This document shows positions 44,916-53,688 of a stretch of 64,000 nucleotides of DNA, piece by piece. The notes under the pieces are model-generated. The model had not been told where the DNA came from. It saw only the letters and a program-made list of their open reading frames with translations, and did not search any database. The stretch is from Acidihalobacter yilgarnensis (GTDB lineage Bacteria > Pseudomonadota > Gammaproteobacteria > DSM-5130 > Acidihalobacteraceae), in NCBI RefSeq assembly GCF_001753245.1, contig NZ_CP017415.1, positions 2,384,501-2,448,500 on the forward strand. Direction: 5' to 3'. Position 1 is the first letter of the stretch. The number at the start of each line of letters is the position of its first letter. The position numbers and the translations under genes were made by a program.

Positions 44916-46472
44916 ATGACTGACACACGCGACTCTGCCGAGGAAGACGTCGGCTTACATAGCCTCAAGCGCCCGGGCTCGGTGATGTCAAGAACAGCGT
45001 ATGGCACCGGCTGGGTCATTGGCTGGCGTCTGGCAACGCGTGCCCTCGGACTGCTTAGTACACTGGTTCTCGTCCGCCTGCTCGCGCCTAGCGACTTTGG
45101 CATCGTGGCGTTGGCCATGAGTTTCGTTTCAGGTTTAAACCAAATCTCAGAACTTGGCACAGAAAACGCGATCATCCGCGCTGACAAGCATGACCGAGCG
45201 CTTTATGACACGGGTTTTACCATTAATGTCCTCAGAGGCACTTTCGTGGCCATCATGCTCTTGTTGCTCGCCGTACCTGCGAGCCATTTCTTTCACAGCC
45301 CTCATTTCAAAGAAGTCGTGATGGTCGCTGCTGCCGTCAGTTTTCTCAATGGGTTCGAAAACATTGGCATCGTTGATTTCAGGCGGTTTATCGCCTTTGG
45401 TCAAGAGTTTCGTTTAAAGATCATCCCTCGGATTGTATCCGTGGCAACGGCAATAACCCTGGCATTTCTTTTGCGAGATTTTTGGGCCTTGATCATCGCG
45501 ATTCTCGTGAATCAATTCCTCACACTCATACTGAGTTACAGGATGCATCCCTACCGCCCACGATTCACGCTTTCTGCCTGGCAACGCATTGCTGCTTATT
45601 CCACGATGCTTTGGCTCAACAATCTCACGGGGCTGCTTGGCAACCTCGGGACCAAGTCAATGATCGGTAAACTTTCCGGCATCGGTGCGGTGGGTATCTT
45701 CGAGGTCGGCATGGAAATCGCTTCACTTCCATCGACTGAATTGGTCGGACCCCTGACACGCTCCGCTTTCGCGGGCTTTGCTGAAATTCGCAAGAGCGGC
45801 AACAATGGCGCAGAGATGCTCGTGCGCATTGTCGGCATCATGACGCTTATCACCCTACCCGCAGGCGTCGGACTCTCGCTTATTGCGACGCCACTTGTCG
45901 AGGTCGCCTTCGGACATCAATGGATAGGCGCCATTCCCATTCTTCAAATCCTGGGGGTTGCCCTGGCATTGACGACATTCAGTCATGTTAGCGGCACCGT
46001 GTTTGCGGTACATTCATGGATGAAGGCCATGATCAAAATCAACGTTACGCTAGCCGTCGTACAACTCTTGTTACTGGCTGTACTACTGCCGAGCCACGGG
46101 CTACTTGGAGCCGCAATAGCCATCGCCATTACACAGATTGCAGCGCAAGTCGTCTTTTTCTACGTTGCCATCAAACGGCTCGACATCCGCATCAGCGAAA
46201 TCATCCTGCAGATTTGGAGAAGCGTTTTGGCCTGCATCATCATGATAGTCACGCTCGTCGCACTTGGCCGTGGATGGACAAGCCCGACCTTATTACCGAC
46301 ATCTAGCGCCTCAGTAGGTCTGCAGTTAGCAGAGACAGTTTTGTTGGGCGCTGCGGTCTATGCCGGCTCGGTTTCGATTCTTTGGCTCCTAACTGGGCGA
46401 CCGCGAGGCCCAGAGTCAGATTTACTCGCGCAAATCAGCTCATTATTCAAACGCTCTCGCTCAGCGCCATAA
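44916..46472 (+). CDS. Lipid-linked oligosaccharide flippase (PST/MOP family, Wzx-like)
   Basis: A 518-residue protein with about 12-14 membrane helices. The start of the transporter core is YGTGWVIGWRLATRALGLLS with VLVRLLAPSDFGIVALAMSF, the hallmark of the PST branch of the MOP superfamily. Later helices include FVAIMLLLLAVPASHFF and LLLLAVLLPSHGLLGAAIAI. It should flip undecaprenyl-linked repeat units to the periplasm. Starts at 44868, 44916 and 44985 are possible. It converges with the O-glycosylation ligase gene. Confidence 0.9.
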   Translation: MTDTRDSAEEDVGLHSLKRPGSVMSRTAYGTGWVIGWRLATRALGLLSTLVLVRLLAPSDFGIVALAMSFVSGLNQISELGTENAIIRADKHDRALYDTGFTINVLRGTFVAIMLLLLAVPASHFFHSPHFKEVVMVAAAVSFLNGFENIGIVDFRRFIAFGQEFRLKIIPRIVSVATAITLAFLLRDFWALIIAILVNQFLTLILSYRMHPYRPRFTLSAWQRIAAYSTMLWLNNLTGLLGNLGTKSMIGKLSGIGAVGIFEVGMEIASLPSTELVGPLTRSAFAGFAEIRKSGNNGAEMLVRIVGIMTLITLPAGVGLSLIATPLVEVAFGHQWIGAIPILQILGVALALTTFSHVSGTVFAVHSWMKAMIKINVTLAVVQLLLLAVLLPSHGLLGAAIAIAITQIAAQVVFFYVAIKRLDIRISEIILQIWRSVLACIIMIVTLVALGRGWTSPTLLPTSSASVGLQLAETVLLGAAVYAGSVSILWLLTGRPRGPESDLLAQISSLFKRSRSAP

Positions 46473-46569
46473 GGCAGTGGGTTGAGACTCAACAGTTATT
46501 CGGTGACCCGAGTTCAAACGCCTTTCCAGTTTGGTTCTGTATCCACTCCAGTCACCTCCAAAAGATATT

Positions 46570-47838
46570 TCAGGGAACAGCCAATTTTATTGATTCAATC
46601 TTTAGCATTGACCTCATCACGACAATGACTGCCAGCAACTGAAATGTGAAATTAAAATACGCCTGCGGCAGTGCACTGCCCGTTACGACAAATCCTACAA
46701 GACTCACCTGAAGGTAACCCGCCAAATCAAAAAGCCAACGTGCACTGGTCTGATCGCGAGACCGCTTTCGTATCAAGACCAGATTCCTCCACGCAAGCGC
46801 CAGCATCCCGATGTAAAGGCCCAACCCGACAAATCCCTGCTCTGCCAGCACCTCGAACCAGATGCTATGAATGGCTAGTGCATGATTGAATTCTGGCGGA
46901 CCATATTCAGCCCATACCTGCCGACTTGCCCACACACCGAACCCACCTCCAGTCACTGGCCTATGCAAGGCAACATTGGTTGCAAATTCCCAGGACTGCA
47001 GCCGCCCCTGGAAAGACTGCGATTGAGTTGCGGACCCCGTATCCAATCCGCGCATCCGATTAACCCACGCTTGCGGCATGAAATTAAAAACAAGCGGCAG
47101 CACAATCAAAATGCTCAGAATCACGCTGACGCGTTTGCGGCTTTTGAGGATCAGCATCGGTAGTACGACTGCCAATCCGATCAAGCCTCCTCTTGAATAA
47201 GTGCCCAATATCGAAACTATCGTCAGTAACACCAATCCCCATAACCCCCATCGCAGCCATCGCGATTGGGCATGAATCTGCAGATAGCGCATCAATGGTA
47301 GCGTCATGCACATCACCAGTGCGAATTGATTATTGTCTCCAAAAAAACTAGGACTTGGCCCATAAACATGGTAATTGCCGCCATGAATTAATGTAAAGAA
47401 ACCGCCCTTGGCCGACCAAAACCCGAACGAGATGACAAATATCCAGATCAACCCATGTAAACGTGAAGGGGTGTTCACCAGCATCATGATTGCAAAGACC
47501 ACGGCCATAATCTTTAGAAACTGAATCCAGTGTGGCGTTGCAAACCAAGGGACCATCGCGAACGCTGTACTGATGCTCGTCATGATCGCAAACAACACCA
47601 TGGTAATCGACAGGGCACTCCACTCAATACGTTTTACGCTGTGTCGATTGATCAGCATGCTAAATATCGTGACGATCGATATGATAAGAACCCAGCGAAA
47701 ATCACTGGCGAATCCATAAACCTCACGATAGATATTCATGTCGCTGAGCAACACCCAGACCAATAGGCCAATATATGGCTCGGCCAACGCCATGGGTATC
47801 GTGCCTGCCATGAACAACATAAAAACCAGGGCTCGCAT
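46570..47838 (-). CDS. O-glycosylation ligase / polymerase, exosortase A-associated type
   Basis: A 422-residue multispanning protein of the O-antigen ligase/Wzy superfamily. It has the family block with STAFAMVPWFATPHWIQFLK, the central FGDNNQFALVMCMTLPLMRY, LGTYSRGGLIGLAVVLPMLI, and the conserved periplasmic region RPVTGGGFGVW and HSIWFEVLAEQGFVGLGLYI. This arrangement is the one seen in XrtA-linked ligases (TIGR03097-like). It would polymerise repeat units or transfer glycan to protein. It is the last gene of the leftward XrtA run. Confidence 0.85.
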   Translation of the reverse strand: MRALVFMLFMAGTIPMALAEPYIGLLVWVLLSDMNIYREVYGFASDFRWVLIISIVTIFSMLINRHSVKRIEWSALSITMVLFAIMTSISTAFAMVPWFATPHWIQFLKIMAVVFAIMMLVNTPSRLHGLIWIFVISFGFWSAKGGFFTLIHGGNYHVYGPSPSFFGDNNQFALVMCMTLPLMRYLQIHAQSRWLRWGLWGLVLLTIVSILGTYSRGGLIGLAVVLPMLILKSRKRVSVILSILIVLPLVFNFMPQAWVNRMRGLDTGSATQSQSFQGRLQSWEFATNVALHRPVTGGGFGVWASRQVWAEYGPPEFNHALAIHSIWFEVLAEQGFVGLGLYIGMLALAWRNLVLIRKRSRDQTSARWLFDLAGYLQVSLVGFVVTGSALPQAYFNFTFQLLAVIVVMRSMLKIESIKLAVP

Positions 47839-47840
47839 CG

Positions 47841-48130
47841 TCAGGTTATCCAGTTTGGCGCATCGCGCAACATGATGTCATCAGCCAGAGATTTGGCCGC
47901 GTAGTTGGAGTGTCGGTAGCGCATATGGCCACCATCGAACGGGTGTGAGCCCTTAGCGCCAGCCCACACAGCAGAATCTGATGAAAGCAAATTGATCTCC
48001 CTGAGACAAAAATTGATCGCTCTGCCCGCATATCGGTGCATATCAGGTCCCCTACCCAATCCGCCAGTCGCAGCCGAATGATGGCCAATTGCACATTCTC
48101 TTGATACGGTCCATTTTACGCTGACGCACC
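47841..48130 (-). pseudogene. Decayed partial copy of the alpha/alpha-toroid gene
   Basis: Two overlapping minus-strand frames together match the last ~90 residues of the 48256-49389 protein. One frame has GCVSVKWTVS and then AKGSHPFDGGHMRYRHSNYA (intact copy: VKGSHPLDGGYMRYRYPNWA). The other supplies QLAIIRLRLADWVGDL (intact: QMAVIWLRLAELVGEP). Two frame changes are needed, so this is a relic. The sequence from about 48131 to 48255 shows no further similarity that I can see. Confidence 0.85.
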
Positions 48131-48255
48131 CCTTGCTACCGATCAACCTACTGAACCGTGAAGAATGCGAACAGATGAGGAGCGCGGACGAAGCGCTATC
48201 CGTCCCCAGCTCTCCTGCCGGGGCTTCCCGCGCAAACTGATAAGTAAACGCAGCA

Positions 48256-49389
48256 TCAGCCGATGCTTGCCGGATTGTCATGCAACATCAGCGCGTCGGC
48301 AAAAAACTTGGCGGCCCAGTTCGGATAGCGGTAGCGCATATAGCCTCCATCCAAGGGGTGCGAACCTTTGACGCCTCCGCGAATACCGAGGTTGGCGTTG
48401 TTCAAGTCCATCAGGCTCAGATTAAAGTTGATCGCCCTGTCCGCTGCGGCGGTCAATGCCGGCTCGCCGACGAGCTCCGCCAACCGCAACCAGATAACCG
48501 CCATTTGCGCATTCCCGGTTACGCAACTCCAGGACACGCTGGCGCGCCATTGACGGTCCAGCCGCCCCGGCAAGGCGCCGTCAGGGCGCTGCGCCTTGGC
48601 CACGGCTTTTGCCGCACGGACCGCGAAATCCATGCCCCGCGCATCGCCGGCTGCAACCGATACCTCGAGTATGCCGCGCAGGGCGTATGCGATCGTATGC
48701 GTCAGCGGATGCTCATTGTCCTCAAGGCAATTATTCGGCAACCAGCCATTGGCTTCCGCCTGTGTCAATGCCCAGGCGACATTTCGCTGCGCCGCAAGCA
48801 AATACCGTCCGTCTCCGATCACCTTCGCTGCCACCGCCAAGCCATAGGCCGTCCTGGTGTTGTAGGTATTGAGCCTATGCGACGCAAAGGGTGAAGCGAA
48901 TCGACGCCAAGCGCCGTCGTCGTCCTGCGCATCCACCAACCAATCGGATGCGCGAACGAGTGAATCCTGGTAACGGGGTTCTTGCGTCTCCTCGAAGGCC
49001 CTCGCCCAACCGAACAATACCTGGCCCGTATTGAAGATGGCCGGGACAACCGTGGATGCATCCATCGTTCCGGCACGCACGCCTCCGTCGGACAATTGAA
49101 TCTCCGTTTCCCAATCGGCCATGCGTATGGCACGGTCACGGAATTCGGTTCGCCCGGAATGTTCTGCATAATTGAATAATGTCGGAATGATGTAACCCGT
49201 GGTTTCCGGATATGCGCCCGCCCAGTGACGCTTTTGAAGGTCATAGTTCGCACACACACCACCACAACCGCTTTCATCCTGGGCCCGGCCGAGCCAATCG
49301 GCGATGGCGTCAAGTGCCAATCTGGCTCTCGGGGCGCGAGCGCGCGGCAGCAGGCGATCCTTCCACGCCAGCAAGCATGCGTGCGTCAT
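48256..49389 (-). CDS. Alpha/alpha-toroid (terpene-cyclase/prenyltransferase-like fold) protein of unknown function
   Basis: A 377-residue protein without signal peptide, made of repeated helix pairs each ending in Gly/Trp-rich turns: YPETTGYIIPTLFNYAEHSG, AIFNTGQVLFGWARAFEETQ, LVDAQDDDGAWRRFASPFAS, TRTAYGLAVAAKVIGDGRYL, HPLTHTIAYALRGILEVSVA, VTGNAQMAVIWLRLAELVGE. This is an (alpha/alpha)6 barrel like squalene-cyclase-fold or glycan-active toroids. A DDDG motif is present but no proven active site. Its ATG overlaps the TGA that closes the upstream ATP-grasp frame. A decayed copy of its 3' end lies just downstream. Confidence 0.8.
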   Translation of the reverse strand: MTHACLLAWKDRLLPRARAPRARLALDAIADWLGRAQDESGCGGVCANYDLQKRHWAGAYPETTGYIIPTLFNYAEHSGRTEFRDRAIRMADWETEIQLSDGGVRAGTMDASTVVPAIFNTGQVLFGWARAFEETQEPRYQDSLVRASDWLVDAQDDDGAWRRFASPFASHRLNTYNTRTAYGLAVAAKVIGDGRYLLAAQRNVAWALTQAEANGWLPNNCLEDNEHPLTHTIAYALRGILEVSVAAGDARGMDFAVRAAKAVAKAQRPDGALPGRLDRQWRASVSWSCVTGNAQMAVIWLRLAELVGEPALTAAADRAINFNLSLMDLNNANLGIRGGVKGSHPLDGGYMRYRYPNWAAKFFADALMLHDNPASIG

Positions 49390-49650
49390 TTTGTTTTACA
49401 TGCCGGGTTGAATCGATTGCGAAGCGCGACGCGCTTGCGTGCTAACCGCTGCGCTTGCGCGATCAGCCAGGGCCGCGGATCATCGAGACGCCACAAGGCA
49501 TCCCGGACCGCACCATGTTTAACCGGCCAACCCTGCACGACTTGATCGGGGTGCTCGGAGGACTGCTGGTCGGCCTGCTGGTCGCGCCAGATGATCGGCG
49601 CGTTTGAAGCACACTTCTGTGATGGCAATGCCGCCCCCGCGCCGAACAAT
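49386..49650 (-). pseudogene. Out-of-frame C-terminus of the ATP-grasp gene
   Basis: The frame LFGAGAALPSQKCASNAPII, then GWPVKHGAVRDALWRLDDPR and LIAQAQRLARKRVALRNRFN, looks coding and ends in TGA overlapping the ATG of the toroid gene (ATGA). The frame actually joined to the upstream gene is Ser/Arg-rich nonsense. So a one-base shift near 49650 has detached the natural last ~85 residues. Confidence 0.75.
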
Positions 49651-50593
49651 AGTAGGCGTAAGGCAGATTCATCCCATTCAAGGTTGCCACTTCCTCCTGA
49701 TAATCGGTACGCCCCACGGTCGGTTCGATGGCGACAAATTCGCCTGTTGTCGCATGCCGTTTGTACTCCATGCTAGCTAGACCGCACATCTCGACCCGCG
49801 TGAAAAAGTTTGCCGTGATCGCGGACAGCTCCGCGCATTCGGGTGCGGCTATGCACGACGCCGTACCACCGACGTTGGGTGGCCATGAACGAATTTTTCG
49901 GCCGACGAAGCTGGCTTCTATTTGGCCATTGACCGCCAACTGCTGCAAACAGAAATAAATATCGGAATCATTCCCAGGAATCCATTCCTGTACAACCACG
50001 TCGGGTAACACATCGAGAATACGGCCGAGCAATTCACGCGCCGTGTTGGCATCCTCCACGCGGTAGGCCTTGCGGAATCGCTGCTCATAGGCCGGTGCAT
50101 GCACCGCCGGCTTGATGATCAACGGGCAAGTCAACGCAAGCGCTGTGTCGACATCGGCCGCCTCGCGCACCTGCACGGTCCTGGGGACGCGTAAGCCCGT
50201 CTGCGCGGCAAGACGATCGAATCCTGCCTTATGCATCAGGGTATCGAGGATGCCTGCCGGCGGTAGTAGAAAACGGAACAAGGGGCTCAGTATCGCCTGG
50301 GCGGACCCCACAGTACGCACCGTCTGCTCCTGCGTCAGCACCAGCACCGGTTTTGGGCCGGCCAATCGTGTTTGAGCCAGCACCTGCAAATCGCGGATCA
50401 GCGGATCACCCTGCAGTGCGGCGATCTTCAGCGGGTGAGCATAACGCGTACGCATCTCTGGGCGCTTCGTGTCGGTGTCTGCCAGATACACCGGCACGCC
50501 GAGCATTCCCAGACTGCGCGCGACGCCGAGCCCGTTGAAACCGCTACCGAGCACCAAGGCCGGCACGGGGCCGCCCATCACTTCCCGATTCAC
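49463..50593 (-). CDS. ATP-grasp carboxylate-amine-ligase-like enzyme (C-terminus frameshifted)
   Basis: A 376-residue product: N-terminal Rossmann-like domain (PALVLGSGFNGLGVARSLGM, then PVYLADTDTKRPEMRTRYAH), ATP-grasp middle (MHKAGFDRLAAQTGLRVPRT, CPLIIKPAVHAPAYEQRFRK, VVVQEWIPGNDSDIYFCLQQ) and metal region (FVAIEPTVGRTDYQEEVATL). The same family as the N-half of the fusion at 36809. Residues after LPYAYY are out of frame; see 49386-49650. Reaction unknown; relatives join carboxylates to amines. The start overlaps the upstream GT4 stop by 4 bp. Confidence 0.82.
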   Translation of the reverse strand: MNREVMGGPVPALVLGSGFNGLGVARSLGMLGVPVYLADTDTKRPEMRTRYAHPLKIAALQGDPLIRDLQVLAQTRLAGPKPVLVLTQEQTVRTVGSAQAILSPLFRFLLPPAGILDTLMHKAGFDRLAAQTGLRVPRTVQVREAADVDTALALTCPLIIKPAVHAPAYEQRFRKAYRVEDANTARELLGRILDVLPDVVVQEWIPGNDSDIYFCLQQLAVNGQIEASFVGRKIRSWPPNVGGTASCIAAPECAELSAITANFFTRVEMCGLASMEYKRHATTGEFVAIEPTVGRTDYQEEVATLNGMNLPYAYYCSARGRHCHHRSVLQTRRSSGATSRPTSSPPSTPIKSCRVGRLNMVRSGMPCGVSMIRGPG

Positions 50594-51771
50594 GGCCGCT
50601 CCCCGGTCTGTCCCTTGGCGCGGGTTTTAAGCAAGTCTTCGGCGATCTCCAAAACACGTCTGGCGTTCGTTCGCCATGTCAGTCCCTGCTCACTGATGGT
50701 ACTCGCCGCCGCTTCGCCGAGGCGCTGGCGCAACGCCGCGTCGTTGGCCAATCGTAAGATCGCATCCGTCCTCGTCTGTGGCTGTTCGGGATCAAACAAC
50801 AGCGCATTGCGTTCGTTTGTTAGAATTTCGAGAATATTCTCGCTGGCAGGGGCCACGATGGCGCAACCCGCAGCCAGATATTCAAACAATTTGAGTGGTG
50901 ATGCATAGGGGACTACCGCCGGTTGTAATGCCACGTCGAAGGCCACCACGTAAGTAGGCACCTGTTCCCGCTCGATCACCCCGGTGAACGTAATTCGATT
51001 ACTCAGTCCCAGCTCGCGCGCACGGGATTCCAGTGGCGCCCGCGCCGGGCCATCACCCACCAGCAGGAGGTGCAGATTCAAATCAGGGTATTCGACCATC
51101 AGATCGAGAATGCCATCCAAACCATGCCATTCGCGCACGAAACCGGTAAATCCCAGTACCAGGCGTCCGTTTAGCCCCAGCTGACGCTTAGCCTCCTCGC
51201 GGCTCGGCAATCCGGCGAACTGCTCCGGTTCTATGCCATTGGGGGTCACCGTAATCCGCGTATCAGCGACAGCCTCGCGTGCAATGCGCCGCGCCAATAC
51301 CCCGGTCACGGTCAATACATGATCCGCGCCACGCCAGACATGGCGCTCGCTCCATCTAGCCAATTGATGCAGCGCGATCCCGTCGTAGCGGCCACGCTCA
51401 TCGAGAAGCGGGGCATTGACTTCAAGCAGCAGCGGGAGCGCATACCGTTGCTGGGCCCAGACCCCAGAAACAAATAACAGGTTATAGCGCTCGTAAATCA
51501 CATCCGGCCGATGCTCGGCGATCGCACGACGCAATTTCCAGTAATCCAGTACGCTGTAGGTCAACTCAAGTAATTCGTAGAACGCGCGCGGCAACCGTTT
51601 CTTCAGCTGCGAGATGAGGCCAGATTCTCCGCCGAAGGACTGATTGTCGACTGCGCCCGGCCCCACCACCACCACCTCGGCACCCTCCTGCTCGAGCGCA
51701 TGCACCATCTCAGCGATGTGCACAAATTGCCCGTCCTTCGAGCCGATTCGGTGGTGATATAACACTTTCAT
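50590..51771 (-). CDS. Family 4 glycosyltransferase
   Basis: A 393-residue GT-B enzyme: MKVLYHHRIGSKDGQFVHIA, DVIYERYNLLFVSGVWAQQR, ITVTPNGIEPEQFAGLPSRE, LVLGFTGFVREWHGLDGILD, VALQPAVVPYASPLKLFEYL and AAGCAIVAPASENILEIL, which holds the donor-site Glu residues. It is linked by 4-bp overlaps to the genes on both sides, so translation of this part of the operon is coupled. Confidence 0.92.
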   Translation of the reverse strand: MKVLYHHRIGSKDGQFVHIAEMVHALEQEGAEVVVVGPGAVDNQSFGGESGLISQLKKRLPRAFYELLELTYSVLDYWKLRRAIAEHRPDVIYERYNLLFVSGVWAQQRYALPLLLEVNAPLLDERGRYDGIALHQLARWSERHVWRGADHVLTVTGVLARRIAREAVADTRITVTPNGIEPEQFAGLPSREEAKRQLGLNGRLVLGFTGFVREWHGLDGILDLMVEYPDLNLHLLLVGDGPARAPLESRARELGLSNRITFTGVIEREQVPTYVVAFDVALQPAVVPYASPLKLFEYLAAGCAIVAPASENILEILTNERNALLFDPEQPQTRTDAILRLANDAALRQRLGEAAASTISEQGLTWRTNARRVLEIAEDLLKTRAKGQTGERP

Positions 51772-52982
51772 CCGAGCGTCTCCGAGCTATCGCAGATATG
51801 CTGGAACAGCTTAAGCTGTCCGGCACTTGTTTCGTCCCAACCAAAACGCAGTGCATAAGCCCTGACGTCATCACGAGCGGGAGGCGCCGCAAGTACCTCG
51901 GCGACGAGAGATGCCAGCGTCTCGGCATCGCGTGAGGGCGCCACTCGGCCAGCGACCGCTTCAACGAGCACCTCGCTCACGCCTTCTGCATTACAGGCGA
52001 CCACGGGCGTCCCGCAGGCCAATGATTCGAGTACCACATTCGGCATGCCTTCGCGGCTGGAGGCCAGCACCGAGACGTCCGCCGCGCTGAAATAGCGTGG
52101 CAGATGCTCATGCGCGATCGGGCCGAGAAAACGCACGCGCGCAGACAACCCCGCTTCCGCAACCTGCCGCAGCAATCCCGCCTTGAGTGGCCCCTCACCC
52201 GCAATCAACAGCGTCGCCGATTCGAGTCGGCGCATGGCGTCAATCGTGATGTGATGTCCTTTACGCTCGATCAACCCGCCGACAGACAACACCACCGCCC
52301 CCTCAAGACCGAGCTCGTTTCGTAATGTTGTCCTCGCTTCGGGTTCTGGTCGGAAGACGTCCAGATCGACGCCGTTACGCAGTACGGTAATACGTTCGCG
52401 CGCGACCCCTAAATTCACCAGATGCTCGGCAAGCGCCTTGGACACCGAAATGATGCCTCGTGCGCGTGAGGCTGCCCAGCGAATCTGCTGTCTTGGCAGC
52501 CAGTACTGTGGAATCCAGTTTACATCGGTGCCCCGTGCGGTCACCACGACCGGTTTGCCTAGCTGCTTCCCCAGCCAAACGGCAGCCACACCATCGGGAT
52601 AGAAATAGTGCGCATCGATCAAATCGAAGCCACCCTCGCGTGACGCAAGTTTGCGTAATACCGGCAACAATGCTCTGGCCATCAGCCAGGGCGCAACACT
52701 CATACCGATCTTGGGCAACACCGGATAACGCGGATGCAAAACGCGTATCCCCTGCCTGAATTCCTCTGATGGCACCGCTGCGAACCGCGCATAGTGCCCA
52801 AATCGCGGGTGAGTCCATGGAAACCAGGGCACCGGCGCCAGCACCGTGACCGTGACCGACACCCCGCCACTGGCCACCAAATGTCGCAAGCGCTCCTCGA
52901 CGAATACGCCATGACGCGGTTGCGCTGCATTGGGATACAGGCTTGAGAAACTCAGGATTCTGATCGTCCTTGCGGCATCCAT
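51768..52982 (-). CDS. Family 4 glycosyltransferase
   Basis: A 404-residue GT-B enzyme: ILSFSSLYPNAAQPRHGVFV, FDLIDAHYFYPDGVAAVWLG, VVTARGTDVNWIPQY, ITVLRNGVDLDVFRPEPEAR, VVLSVGGLIERKGHHITIDA and SSREGMPNVVLESLACGTPV with the E-x7-E donor motif. The N-terminal DAHYFYPDG and GTD motifs are common in exopolysaccharide GT4 enzymes. It starts 9 bp after the truncated sulfotransferase. Confidence 0.93.
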   Translation of the reverse strand: MDAARTIRILSFSSLYPNAAQPRHGVFVEERLRHLVASGGVSVTVTVLAPVPWFPWTHPRFGHYARFAAVPSEEFRQGIRVLHPRYPVLPKIGMSVAPWLMARALLPVLRKLASREGGFDLIDAHYFYPDGVAAVWLGKQLGKPVVVTARGTDVNWIPQYWLPRQQIRWAASRARGIISVSKALAEHLVNLGVARERITVLRNGVDLDVFRPEPEARTTLRNELGLEGAVVLSVGGLIERKGHHITIDAMRRLESATLLIAGEGPLKAGLLRQVAEAGLSARVRFLGPIAHEHLPRYFSAADVSVLASSREGMPNVVLESLACGTPVVACNAEGVSEVLVEAVAGRVAPSRDAETLASLVAEVLAAPPARDDVRAYALRFGWDETSAGQLKLFQHICDSSETLG

Positions 52983-52991
52983 GAGATCGAA

Positions 52992-53651
52992 TTAGCCGGT
53001 CACGTCGGCGGCGAACCCTTTCTCGCCGAGCGGACTTTGAGCCACCAGACTCAAACCGTGTCGACGCCGGGCAGGCCCGGTCGCCAACAGCATCTCCAGT
53101 AAGCCGTAATCGTCACTGGAGGGTCGATTATCGACGAGGGTACGGGCCGCCTCACCGCGCAACACCGAGGCGATGTGGTCGCACGGGTGACGCAGTAGAT
53201 GAATCGCAACCGCATCCTTGAGGACATCGAGCAGGATACCCCATCGCCCCAGCGACTCGGCGCTTGTCCAGACAATTCGCCCATGCCCACGACGCTCGGC
53301 ACGGGGCAAAAATGGCACAGGGAAACCACTGCTCACACGTCCGACAAATTTGGCACCCAGGATGCCGGCACGCTTCAGTGCAAAGGCTGGCGCGAAGCGA
53401 TAATCCTTTGGGACTAGCGGCATTTTGCCAACAATCTTGGACTTGCGCATGTTCGGCATATCAGTGAACAACGGATGAATTTCTGCGCTATCAACGTCGG
53501 CATCCGCCAGCGCCGGAAACAAGGGCATTGACAAGCGCCGCACGCTATCAGGCTCATGCCGGTCAAGCGTTTGCGGGTGGCTATCCAAAATCTTGCCCAT
53601 CCAGGTGGTCCCTGAACGTGTCAATCCAAACAGTGAAATTGGCGGCATCAT
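52992..53651 (-). CDS. Sulfotransferase-like protein, truncated
   Basis: The 219-residue product has the PAPS loop ISLFGLTRSGTTWMGKILDS, then HEPDSVRRLSMPLF, and the 3'-phosphate region AIHLLRHPCDHIASVLRGEA. It stops soon after RRHGLSL, where family members normally continue for ~80-100 residues. No continuation is visible in any frame before the next gene starts at 52982. It is probably a shortened, perhaps inactive, sulfotransferase. Between the amidotransferase and a GT4 gene in the XrtA run. Confidence 0.75.
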   Translation of the reverse strand: MMPPISLFGLTRSGTTWMGKILDSHPQTLDRHEPDSVRRLSMPLFPALADADVDSAEIHPLFTDMPNMRKSKIVGKMPLVPKDYRFAPAFALKRAGILGAKFVGRVSSGFPVPFLPRAERRGHGRIVWTSAESLGRWGILLDVLKDAVAIHLLRHPCDHIASVLRGEAARTLVDNRPSSDDYGLLEMLLATGPARRRHGLSLVAQSPLGEKGFAADVTG

Positions 53652-53688
53652 ATAACCCTAGTCCTTGATCGAACGCCCATCACGTCGC

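Noticed and set aside
44708-45187. 159-residue minus-strand frame across the flippase start
   Set aside because: No motif, basic composition, overlaps the clearly real flippase N-terminus.
47846-48094. Independent small protein downstream of the toroid gene
   Set aside because: Its recognisable segment is part of the decayed toroid copy; not a separate gene.
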